Of a stretch of DNA of 52,097 nt, positions 6,710 through 13,921 are shown in pieces. The translations under genes were made by a program, and so were the position numbers. Where the stretch lies: positions 1 to 52,097 of the forward strand of contig JAENYX010000017.1 of assembly GCA_016841565.1 (NCBI GenBank). The letters are read 5' to 3'. The stretch is from Clostridium thermobutyricum (GTDB lineage Bacteria > Bacillota > Clostridia > Ch29). The notes under the pieces were generated by a model. It did no database searches. It worked only from the letters and a program-made list of their open reading frames with translations, and was not told the origin of the DNA. The first letter of the stretch is position 1, and each line of letters starts with the position of its first letter.

Positions 6710-8503
6710 TTATTTTTTATATATGGCATCAAACGGGCATTTCTCCTGACAGGTCCCGCATTTGATACACTGTTCCGCATCTATTGTATACGGTGTCTTT
6801 GGTTTGCCCGAAATACAATTGGCAGGACAGTTTTTGGCGCATATGCCGCAGCCTTTACATTTGTCTTCATCAATGACATACTGCAAAAGGGCAGTGCATA
6901 CACCGGCAGGACATTTCTTGTCCTTTATATGAGCCTCATATTCATGTCTGAAATATCTCAGGGTTGACAATATGGGGTTGGGCGCAGTCTGCCCCAGAGC
7001 ACACAAAGCAGAATCTTTAATGTTTGTTGCCAACTGCTCAAGCATCTCGATATCTCCTTCTTCGCCTTTACCTTGGGTAATTCTTGTTAGTATTTCAAGC
7101 ATGCGCTTTGTACCAATTCTGCAGGGCGTACATTTACCGCAGGATTCATCGCAGGTGAAATCCAGGAAGAACCTGGCGATATCAACCATACAGTTATCCT
7201 CGTCCATTACTATCATTCCGCCCGAGCCCATCATAGAACCTATCTGAACCAGGGTGTCATATTCTATGGGCGTATCTATACACTCTGCAGGTATACACCC
7301 TCCGGAGGGCCCTCCGGTCTGTACCGCCTTAAATTCCTTCCCGTTGGGGCAGCCGCCGCCAATCTCATATATTACCTCCCGTACGGTTGTTCCCATTGGT
7401 ATTTCCACAAGGCCGGTATTGTTTATCTTGCCTCCCAGTGCAAATACCTTGGTGCCCTTGCTTCTTTCGGTACCTATACCTGCAAACCAGTCTCCGCCCT
7501 TTAATATTATCTGGCAGATGTTGGCGTAGGTCTCAACATTGTTTAGTATTGTAGGCTTTTGCCACAGACCCTTGACCGCCGGGAATGGTGGCCTTGGCCT
7601 GGGTTCGCCTCTTTTACCTTCAATGGAGTTTAACAGTGCAGTTTCCTCGCCGCACACAAAGGCACCGGCGCCTATCTTCAGGTCTATATCAAAGTTAAAT
7701 CCCGTACCCAGTATATTGTTGCCCAGTACTCCGTATTCCCTTGCCTGGTCTATGGCTATCTGAAGCCTTTTTACTGCTATGGGATATTCAGCCCTTACAT
7801 ATATATAACCCTGATCCGAGCCTATGGCATAGCCTGCTATCGACATTGCCTCCAGTACCGCATGGGGATCACCTTCCAGTACGCTCCTGTCCATAAAAGC
7901 ACCCGGGTCCCCTTCGTCGGCGTTACAGCATACATATTTCTTGTCGTCCTTTGAATTGTACGCAAACTGCCACTTCATACCGGTGGGGAAACCGGCTCCG
8001 CCTCTTCCCCTTAAGCCTGATTTCTTTATCTCTTCTATTACCTGCTCAGGGGTCATTTCTGTAAGAACCTTTGTAATAGCCTTGTAACCGTCCATGGCTA
8101 TATATTCATCAATGTTCTCGGGGTCTATTACCCCGCAGTTCCTAAGAGCTACCCGCAACTGCTTCTTGTAAAAATCTACCTGGTTTAAAGACTTGATACT
8201 GTCCTTTTCAACGGATTCTTCATAGAGAAGGCGTTTTACTATCCTCCCCTTTATAAGGTGCTCCTTTACTATCTCCTCTACGTCCTTTTCTTCAACTTTC
8301 TTATAAAAGGCTCCCTCGGGATAGACTATTACCACCGGACCCATCTCGCACAGCCCGAAGCATCCCGTTCTAACCACCTTTACTTCCCGCTCAAGCCCTT
8401 CTTCCTTGATAAGTCTGTTAAATTCGTTTGCTACAATATTTGACCCTGAGGAAGTACAGCCTGTGCCTGCACAAATCAGTACATGGGAACGAAATATATC
8501 CAT
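6710..8503 (-). CDS. hydB: HydB/NuoF-like flavin and Fe-S subunit, copy 2 (hydrogenase-side module)
   Basis: 597 aa with the same domain order as copy 1: a thioredoxin-like 2Fe-2S domain, the FMN/NAD(H) core with GRGGAGFPTGMKW, the ESCGKCTPCRIG cluster and a C-terminal double [4Fe-4S] ferredoxin. Placed directly before hydA, it is the beta subunit of the bifurcating hydrogenase. Compared with copy 1, residues 1 to about 458 are identical. The last ~139 residues carry 17 substitutions, most of them in the helical stretch just after the CGKC cluster. That stretch is a plausible partner-contact surface, so the divergence may reflect different catalytic partners (HydA here, the formate dehydrogenase-like protein for copy 1). 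Confidence 0.96.
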   Translation of the reverse strand: MDIFRSHVLICAGTGCTSSGSNIVANEFNRLIKEEGLEREVKVVRTGCFGLCEMGPVVIVYPEGAFYKKVEEKDVEEIVKEHLIKGRIVKRLLYEESVEKDSIKSLNQVDFYKKQLRVALRNCGVIDPENIDEYIAMDGYKAITKVLTEMTPEQVIEEIKKSGLRGRGGAGFPTGMKWQFAYNSKDDKKYVCCNADEGDPGAFMDRSVLEGDPHAVLEAMSIAGYAIGSDQGYIYVRAEYPIAVKRLQIAIDQAREYGVLGNNILGTGFNFDIDLKIGAGAFVCGEETALLNSIEGKRGEPRPRPPFPAVKGLWQKPTILNNVETYANICQIILKGGDWFAGIGTERSKGTKVFALGGKINNTGLVEIPMGTTVREVIYEIGGGCPNGKEFKAVQTGGPSGGCIPAECIDTPIEYDTLVQIGSMMGSGGMIVMDEDNCMVDIARFFLDFTCDESCGKCTPCRIGTKRMLEILTRITQGKGEEGDIEMLEQLATNIKDSALCALGQTAPNPILSTLRYFRHEYEAHIKDKKCPAGVCTALLQYVIDEDKCKGCGICAKNCPANCISGKPKTPYTIDAEQCIKCGTCQEKCPFDAIYKK

Positions 8504-8542
8504 GTGTTTACCCTCCCTCTACATTCTCTACATTCCAAAACT

Positions 8543-8911
8543 CTATTTATCTACACTTCCTATGGTATACTCTTTAACGACTTTTCCGTTTACGATATGC
8601 TCTGCTATAACCTTGGCAACCTTATCGGGCGTCATTCTGACATAGGTTACCTTTTCTTCGCCAGGCTTATAAACCTCAGCAATAGGCTCGTACTCGCATA
8701 CTCCTATACACCCTGTCTGGGACACTACCACATCCTGCAGTTTCCTTTTATTTACTTCTTCTACAAAGGATAAAAGGACCGGCCTGGCTCCGGCTGCTAT
8801 ACCACAGGTAGCCATCCCCACAACAATCCTTGTACCCTTCCTTTCCTTACGGATATTTATCTTTTCCAGCGTTTTATTCCTTATTTCCTCCAATTCCTGG
8901 ATTGTCTTCAC
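8543..8911 (-). CDS. Small thioredoxin-like [2Fe-2S] ferredoxin-domain protein, copy 2
   Basis: 122 aa, identical to 2336-2704, with the same MATCGIAAG and TGCIGVCEYEP cysteine motifs and basic N-terminal helix. It lies between hydC and hydB of the hydrogenase module with the same spacers. It probably carries a [2Fe-2S] cluster and helps electron transfer or assembly in the HydABC complex. Confidence 0.85.
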   Translation of the reverse strand: MKTIQELEEIRNKTLEKINIRKERKGTRIVVGMATCGIAAGARPVLLSFVEEVNKRKLQDVVVSQTGCIGVCEYEPIAEVYKPGEEKVTYVRMTPDKVAKVIAEHIVNGKVVKEYTIGSVDK

Positions 8912-9001
8912 AATTTACACCCCCATCTTATTTGTTTGCATATCCATCAAAGGCATTTCTGACAACAAACAAACCTTCCGTATTCTATCAGCAAACGCTG
9001 A

Positions 9002-9493
9002 CTACTTATACTGTTTAAGAATATCCGGAATTTTATCTACCGTTAGCCTGCCGTATACATTGTCGTCTATCATCATTACCGGTGCCAGTCCGCATGCCCC
9101 CAGGCATCTGGTGGCTTCCAGGGTGAATTTTAAATCCTCGGTTGTATCGCCCACATCAATACCAAGCTCTTCTTTCACTTTCTCCAGTATGCTCTTTGCT
9201 CCCTTTACGTAGCAGGCGGTACCCATGCAAAGGCCTATGGTATGCTCTCCCTTTGGTTTTAGTGTAAACTGTGCATAAAATGTCGAAACTCCGTAAATCT
9301 CCTGAAGGGAGACATTCATTCCTTCAGCAATGAACTTTTGTACTTCCAGAGGCAGATACCCGAAAATATCCTGGGCTTTCTGCAGCACGGGAATTAGTGA
9401 TCCTCTCTTTTCCCTGTACTCGTCAATTATCTCCTTCAGTTTGTCAAAGTTCTCCGGTACGTCCACTGGATCCCGAACCTCTTTTACTGCCAT
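9002..9493 (-). CDS. hydC: HydC/NuoE-like [2Fe-2S] subunit, copy 2
   Basis: 163 aa, identical to copy 1, with the NuoE-type cysteine motifs CMGTACYVKGA and TRCLGACGLAP. First gene of the hydC-2Fe2S-hydB-hydA unit. The ATG at 9493 has a GGAGG site 7 nt upstream. Its leader holds a promoter, a Moco/Tuco riboswitch and a terminator hairpin, so transcription into the hydrogenase genes may be controlled by cofactor status. Confidence 0.95.
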   Translation of the reverse strand: MAVKEVRDPVDVPENFDKLKEIIDEYREKRGSLIPVLQKAQDIFGYLPLEVQKFIAEGMNVSLQEIYGVSTFYAQFTLKPKGEHTIGLCMGTACYVKGAKSILEKVKEELGIDVGDTTEDLKFTLEATRCLGACGLAPVMMIDDNVYGRLTVDKIPDILKQYK

Positions 9494-9613
9494 TGGTTTC
9501 CCTCCTTATCAAGACTAATCATTTATCCTAACTCATCCATTAATTCTTATGTCTTTTTCCTGTATCACCCCACTAGCTTAATGTCTTAGTTTTTAGAAGA
9601 CATTGATATAAAG

Positions 9614-9642
9614 AACCGCCCCCTGGAATTCCGGAAGCGGTT
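9614..9642 (-). terminator. Terminator hairpin between Moco riboswitch and hydC
   Basis: On the minus strand AACCGCTTCCGG and CCAGGGGGCGGTT form a 12-pair stem (two G-U pairs, one bulged A) with an AATT loop, followed by CTTTATATC. On the plus strand the same hairpin is followed by seven T residues. It is therefore a good bidirectional terminator and, lying ~25 nt beyond the aptamer, the likely expression platform of the riboswitch. Confidence 0.7.
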
Positions 9643-9666
9643 TTTTTGCAATACCATAACACGCTC

Positions 9667-9760
9667 CTCTTCTTTCCGCACTGGGAGGCATATCCGTTTC
9701 CGAACATACCCTAACGGTCTGAAGGCCATGGTCAAACTTTAGGCCAACGGACTCGAAGAG
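9667..9760 (-). promoter_or_regulatory. Molybdenum/tungsten cofactor (Moco/Tuco) riboswitch aptamer 1
   Basis: On the minus strand the element starts CTCTTCGAGTC and closes with GGAAAGAAGAG, so CTCTTC pairs with GAAGAG (P1). Inside are CAGACCGTTAGGGTAT, a GNRA-capped hairpin (ATGTTCG-GAAA-CGGATAT) and ATGCCTCCC. GCCTCCC followed by GGAAAG is the 3' signature of the Moco RNA motif as I remember it from Escherichia coli moaA. The second hairpin is short, like the reduced variants proposed to sense the tungsten cofactor. The same signature recurs at 23417-23507 before a molybdoenzyme. It lies between a consensus promoter and a terminator, upstream of hydC copy 2. Confidence 0.8.
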
Positions 9761-9781
9761 AATTATTATTTTATTGATATA

Positions 9782-9810
9782 ATTATAACATAATTCTTGC
9801 AATTATACAA
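9782..9810 (-). promoter_or_regulatory. Sigma-A-type promoter of the riboswitch-hydrogenase transcript
   Basis: TTGTAT at 9805-9810, exactly 17 bp spacing, then TATAAT at 9782-9787, with a TG one base before the -10 (extended -10). The predicted start, about 7 nt on, is just upstream of the aptamer's first helix. Confidence 0.7.
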
Positions 9811-9943
9811 TATTAATATCATATTCGACATTAATATTTATGTTAAGCTTTAGTATGCAATCCGAGGTAAACACTTATATATCCTGCTGTGTAAGGCCTT
9901 AACTATAGCTTATGCCGACTTAACGCATAGGCTTAATTATTAG

Positions 9944-11155
9944 TTAAAGATTTAACGTTTTTTGATGTGCTGCCGCGGAATTTTCTTTCATTCCTTTTCT
10001 TAAAATCACCCACATATTTGCCTCATTATTAATAACCTGAATATCTGAGATATCCAAAGCTTTTAGCAGCTCATGATAATCAATATTGGTACTGTCAACT
10101 TTCTTCACCATATTTTTTCTCCAATGGCTGTCCCTTTTCTGCATCTCAATATCTATCTTCTTTTTTAACCGATATGTCCCAAAACCTCCGCCAACATACG
10201 CCATCCCACCGGGTGCCAATACCCTGTTTATCTCTTTAAAAGCCTTTTCCCTGTCCTCCCAGAAGAATAACGAACCTCTGCTGATAACCAAGTCTACAGT
10301 ATTGTCCCCCATTGGTATGCAGTAAACATCCCCAAGGACAGTGTTAAGCCTGTTTTCCATACAGCTTCTTGCTATGTTTTGCTCTGCTAAAGACAGCATA
10401 TCTTTGGATTTATCCAATAAATATACTTCAAGATTTGTTACCTTTGCCATCTCTATACCCAGATGACCGGTACCGCTACCTACATCCAGACAGATTCCGT
10501 CGGTTATTTGGGTTCTATTTTTGATTTGCTTAGCTATTATCGGATATACAGGTGCAAATACTTCATTAACCGTTTTCTCAAAATCCAAAGCGTCGATACT
10601 TACTTGTTTTTTTTCCCTGTTCCGACATATTACATTTTCTATTTTATCAATAATTACCGAAAACATTGCGTCCCTGTTTTCTTGTGTAATCGCAAAGACT
10701 CTTACGTCCTTCCTGTTTCGAATGGTGTTAAGAAAAGGTGTTTCCTTTAGCTTGAGAACTCCCAGAACAGGCGTGTCGGAATCCAAAATATTCAATACCA
10801 TATCTTGAAACCGAATAGCATTGCTTTCAAAAAAGCCCAACTCGTCCATCACGATTAAATCCGGATTGCCCTTAAGACAATCTTCCAATATCTTAACTCC
10901 ATAATCGTCAAAAGTTGAAGGTATGGAAACCCAATGATTCTCATTTATACATCTGCCAATAAAAATATTCTTTTGTTCTTTGCTTCCTTGTCGGATGTCT
11001 TCTATATAGAAACCCTCTAATCTTTTATTTTTAAAGTAGCGTGAGGTTCTAAATCCCGAAATATGAAAGAAAGTGAGATTATCAATAACTTTGTCAATTA
11101 ATGTGCTTTTCCCTACATGTAAATCCCCCGCTAAAAATAAATTATTACTCATCAA
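9944..11155 (-). CDS. THEP1-type NTPase fused to class I SAM methyltransferase
   Basis: 403 aa in two parts. Residues 1 to about 185 form a small P-loop NTPase: Walker A GDLHVGKST near residue 10, the GFYIEDIRQG strand typical of the NTPase_1/THEP1 family, and Walker B LIVMDELGFFE near 100. Residues ~190-385 form a Rossmann methyltransferase with SAM motif LDVGSGTGHLGIEMAK near 225, followed by the acidic LLDKSKDM and later VLAPGGMAYVGGG. Family knowledge gives nucleotide hydrolysis and methyl transfer, but the substrate is unknown. It is the last gene of the molybdoenzyme run, 51 bp after xdhC. A role in processing nucleotide-containing pterin cofactor, analogous to the P-loop MobB adaptor, is a guess. 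The start could be the second Met. Confidence 0.8.
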   Translation of the reverse strand: MMSNNLFLAGDLHVGKSTLIDKVIDNLTFFHISGFRTSRYFKNKRLEGFYIEDIRQGSKEQKNIFIGRCINENHWVSIPSTFDDYGVKILEDCLKGNPDLIVMDELGFFESNAIRFQDMVLNILDSDTPVLGVLKLKETPFLNTIRNRKDVRVFAITQENRDAMFSVIIDKIENVICRNREKKQVSIDALDFEKTVNEVFAPVYPIIAKQIKNRTQITDGICLDVGSGTGHLGIEMAKVTNLEVYLLDKSKDMLSLAEQNIARSCMENRLNTVLGDVYCIPMGDNTVDLVISRGSLFFWEDREKAFKEINRVLAPGGMAYVGGGFGTYRLKKKIDIEMQKRDSHWRKNMVKKVDSTNIDYHELLKALDISDIQVINNEANMWVILRKGMKENSAAAHQKTLNL

Positions 11156-11206
11156 TTCTCACCTCGGTCTATTCTCATACTCTTTTTAAGAAAGTAATCC
11201 TGTCTC

Positions 11207-12244
11207 TTAAACGGTCGCCGCCCTCTGCTCTGTGCGCCAGGCTCTCACCATAATAAGCTCTCCTGCGATACTGATAGCAATCTCTGCGGGAGTCTCTGCC
11301 TTGATTGAAACACCGATAGGGGTATACACACGTTCAAGGGCCTCCTTCGGTATCCCTGCTTCCAGCAATCTGGCGTTAGTCTTGGCAATTTTTTGTCTGC
11401 TTCCTATCACACCAATATAGCAGGCAGGGGTACGAAGTGCCTGCTCCTGTACAATCAAATCATAGTTATGACCCCGGGTGGCTATAACAACATAGTCGTT
11501 TTCTGTCACGACTACGCTCTCGTGGATCTTTTCAAAATTGCCGACTATAACATCATCCGCCATTGGAAACAGCTTACTGTTTGCAAATTCTTTCCGGTCG
11601 TCCATGACTGTGCAGCGAAATCCTATATGAGCTATAACCGGAACCAACTCCTGTGCTATGTGGCCCCCGCCAAAAATAACCACCTTTCCTGCCCGTACAA
11701 GCGGTTCGGTATAGTATTTCTTTCCTCCTGCATTGATTTGCAAGCTGCGTCCTTTCAGTAGAGGCTCTAGTTCATTTTCGCTCAATTCCAGTCCAGCCAT
11801 CCCTGTGGTTTTACTGTAAACGCCCATACTCCACGCCGTTTCATCGGTAATGTCTGTGATTATCCAGGAATCCTCGTCATTATCCAGCAAGGTAAGGATA
11901 CGTTCCACAAGGGAAAGAAAACTTTGCTCGCCGGCTGATACAAACTGATAATACACCACCACATCACCACCGCAGATCATTCCTAAATCTTCCACCTGCT
12001 TGGGCGCAAGCTTATAACCTTTTGTATAGGACCTTTTATCTTTGAGGATTTCTTCGGCAAGCTGCCCGGCCTTGTACTCTATGATTCCCCCACCTATGGT
12101 ACCATACAGACGGCCATTTTTACTCACCAGCATTCTTGCCCCCGCTCCGCGGGGTGTTGATCCCGAGCTTGCAATAACGGTAACAAGTACTGTATTATCT
12201 CCATCCAGCATGCATTGCCTGAGAGCTTGAAAAAGTCCTTTCAC
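11207..12244 (-). CDS. XdhC-family molybdenum cofactor insertion/maturation protein
   Basis: 345 aa. The N-terminal XdhC domain has GSTPRGAGARMLV near residue 27 and IGGGIIEYKAG. The C-terminal Rossmann domain has VVIFGGGHIAQELVPV near 190 and ends with GVIGSRQK and TPIGVSIKAETPAEIAISI, hallmarks of the XdhC_C domain. XdhC proteins bind molybdopterin, help its sulfuration and deliver it to xanthine dehydrogenase-family enzymes, here presumably the oxidoreductase at 19861-22782. The GTG start overlaps the stop of the HD gene (GTGA), so they are translationally coupled. The protein is longer than some XdhC members because both domains are present. Confidence 0.9.
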   Translation of the reverse strand: MKGLFQALRQCMLDGDNTVLVTVIASSGSTPRGAGARMLVSKNGRLYGTIGGGIIEYKAGQLAEEILKDKRSYTKGYKLAPKQVEDLGMICGGDVVVYYQFVSAGEQSFLSLVERILTLLDNDEDSWIITDITDETAWSMGVYSKTTGMAGLELSENELEPLLKGRSLQINAGGKKYYTEPLVRAGKVVIFGGGHIAQELVPVIAHIGFRCTVMDDRKEFANSKLFPMADDVIVGNFEKIHESVVVTENDYVVIATRGHNYDLIVQEQALRTPACYIGVIGSRQKIAKTNARLLEAGIPKEALERVYTPIGVSIKAETPAEIAISIAGELIMVRAWRTEQRAATV

Positions 12245-12795
12245 TCTTGAAAACCTCCTTCTTTCTCATTGTATTCCTGCGTTAGAAGTGCAAAAAGTCC
12301 GCCGCTGCATCTGATTTCTTTTTCCATGATGTCGTGCAGTACCAATGCTGTCCGATAGTTCTCCTCTATCGACTTTAGGGCTTCCGGGTCTTCATAAAAA
12401 ACATTCATCTTCTCCATAAATCTCTGCTCCAATGCAACTATCCCGTCATCACCCACATATTTGTCGGCAAGGTAAATAACCGTCACTTCGGATATCCTGC
12501 CCTGTTCTTCCGGGTCAGGCTTCATGTGTTGGCGTACAATATCCGCTATTTCAACAAAACCTTTGTATAAAAGGATATCTGCACCCACTACTGCATGGTC
12601 ACGCTCTGTTCTCGCAATATCGTGCAGCAGCGCCGCCGCTTCAATGACCGGTACATCCAAACCATACCCTTTGCTGTTTAAGAGTTGTGCTAAAAATACC
12701 GCCACCCGGGCAACCAAACGACAATGCTGCTGCACTCTTACCGGCACGTGATAATCAGACAACACCTGAATGCACTGCTCACTTGTTGGTATCAT
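12241..12795 (-). CDS. HD-domain phosphohydrolase of the molybdoenzyme cluster
   Basis: 184 aa from the ATG at 12795, which has a GGAAGG site 9 nt upstream; the frame stays open to 12852. It carries the HD pattern: His in QQHCRLVARVA, then ALLHDIART with a following DHAVVGADIL, and a C-terminal ADKYVGDD. HD proteins of this sort hydrolyse phosphate esters or nucleotides. Placed between the MobA-like transferase and xdhC, it may act on a cofactor intermediate or nucleotide. In Desulfovibrio a similar HD protein neighbours the DVU_1551 NTP transferase, as far as I recall. Substrate unknown. Confidence 0.78.
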   Translation of the reverse strand: MIPTSEQCIQVLSDYHVPVRVQQHCRLVARVAVFLAQLLNSKGYGLDVPVIEAAALLHDIARTERDHAVVGADILLYKGFVEIADIVRQHMKPDPEEQGRISEVTVIYLADKYVGDDGIVALEQRFMEKMNVFYEDPEALKSIEENYRTALVLHDIMEKEIRCSGGLFALLTQEYNEKEGGFQE

Positions 12796-12877
12796 TATTA
12801 CTAACCTTCCTCTGCCATTTGTTTTAAAAATTCCACTCCTCAGAACAACCATTCATAATTCTTCGCCACGTTTTGGT

Positions 12878-13489
12878 CTATTTATTAAATTTTATGCTTT
12901 CCGCATACCTTTTAAGCAGATGGTAGTCCTCCGGCCTATCGACATCAATAGTAATTCCCTTATCCGGGAGCTCAATGGTCTTCTTAGTACCGTCGAATGC
13001 ATCAATAGCCCCTTTTAGACCCCCATCTCCTTTATAGGAAACAAGCCGGGGTATTATATGGCTTTTTATTAGTACTGGGTGTCCCCTTTTCCCATTATGT
13101 GTAGGCAATAAAATGCTGCAGTCGCTATAATACATATATCCTATCATGGTAAACAAACTCTGGCGGGAAAAAAGCGGCACATCTCCCGGCAAAAAGAACA
13201 CCCGGTTGGCCTTGTCCTGAATATGGTTTAGTCCCATACATGCCGAATGGAACATATCAGTACTGGCGTATCTTTCGTTATATAAGCACATTACGTTAAG
13301 CCCGGACAGGTGTTTGCGTAGCTCCCCGGCATTATTCCCGGTGACCACCACCACTGTTGATACTCCTGCAGACTTCAGGGTTGAAATAGCAGTCTTAATC
13401 ACAGTCGAACCTGAAATCTGCAACATTGGTTTAAAAGCCTTCATCCTTGAAGACAATCCGGCCGCCACCACCACCGCTCCGGTTTTCAT
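12878..13489 (-). CDS. MobA-like NTP transferase (DVU_1551-type), probable molybdopterin nucleotidyltransferase
   Basis: 203 aa. It begins GAVVVAAGLSSRMKAFKPML, the nucleotide-binding loop of MobA/MocA-type transferases, with Met-Lys-Ala-Phe in place of the usual Gly-rich turn before the Lys. FFLPGDVPLF near residue 105 matches the metal-binding (L/P)GDxP motif, and GKRGHPVLI near 145 is the MocA-type signature. These enzymes attach CMP or GMP to molybdopterin. Enzymes of the xanthine dehydrogenase family in bacteria commonly use the CMP form, so cytidylyl transfer for the Mop-like enzyme is plausible. It lies between the PpnP-like gene and the HD gene. The altered first loop is worth noting. 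Confidence 0.82.
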   Translation of the reverse strand: MKTGAVVVAAGLSSRMKAFKPMLQISGSTVIKTAISTLKSAGVSTVVVVTGNNAGELRKHLSGLNVMCLYNERYASTDMFHSACMGLNHIQDKANRVFFLPGDVPLFSRQSLFTMIGYMYYSDCSILLPTHNGKRGHPVLIKSHIIPRLVSYKGDGGLKGAIDAFDGTKKTIELPDKGITIDVDRPEDYHLLKRYAESIKFNK

Positions 13490-13569
13490 GCCATTACCTC
13501 CTTTTGATGTAACCTGTTTTAGTATCCTGACCTTATCCCTTCTTCCCAGATAACCGGCTATAGGACATC

Positions 13570-13881
13570 TTAATCACGATAGGAGCAGCAGTAGTCGGCT
13601 ACACCCTTTATTATCAGTTTGAAGCTGGAATTGGCAGATACGACAAAGCTGTCCCCTTCTTTATAAAGAGTATAGTCCGTTTCGCCGCGGCGCATTATTT
13701 TCATCTCTCCGCCAAGAACCTCCATCAGTTCTTCACTACCCGTATTAAACTCGTACTCGCCCGGCAAAAAGATTCCGAGGGTCTTCCTTTCGCCTTTTTC
13801 GGTATAAACGGTTCTGCTGGTTACCCTGCCGCCAAAATAAACGTTAGCCTTCTTGATTATTCTTGCATTTTTAAATTCCAT
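13570..13881 (-). CDS. ppnP: PpnP-type pyrimidine/purine nucleoside phosphorylase (cupin)
   Basis: 103 aa cupin matching the YaiE/PpnP pattern: [15 protein letters not shown], then [37 protein letters not shown] and [16 protein letters not shown]. Known members split nucleosides with phosphate to the base and ribose-1-phosphate. The family is usually a lone gene; here it sits inside the molybdoenzyme cluster between the AMP-ligase and the MobA-like gene. This could supply a purine or pyrimidine base to a hydroxylase of the xanthine dehydrogenase type, or recycle nucleosides, but nothing in the sequence proves either. Confidence 0.85.
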   Translation of the reverse strand: MEFKNARIIKKANVYFGGRVTSRTVYTEKGERKTLGIFLPGEYEFNTGSEELMEVLGGEMKIMRRGETDYTLYKEGDSFVVSANSSFKLIIKGVADYCCSYRD

Positions 13882-13921
13882 ATCTTCTCCTCCTCACATA
13901 ATATTTTGAATAAGTTCAAAG

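Larger units (their letters stand above)
7131..9505. repeat. Large direct repeat, copy B (partner of 924-3298)
   Basis: Second copy of the 2375 bp block, at a constant offset of 6207 bp. It spans the 5' three quarters of hydB copy 2, the small 2Fe-2S gene and hydC copy 2 with its ribosome-binding site. The junctions fall inside hydB and inside the hydC Shine-Dalgarno region, not at gene ends or at insertion-sequence borders. Confidence 0.92.

Noticed and set aside
924..9505. Insertion-sequence or transposon origin of the large repeat
   Set aside because: No transposase, terminal inverted repeats or target duplications at the junctions, which fall inside genes.
9593..9802. Open frame of 69 codons on the minus strand
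   Set aside because: It runs across the Moco aptamer and terminator hairpin; the RNA explains the sequence and the peptide resembles nothing.
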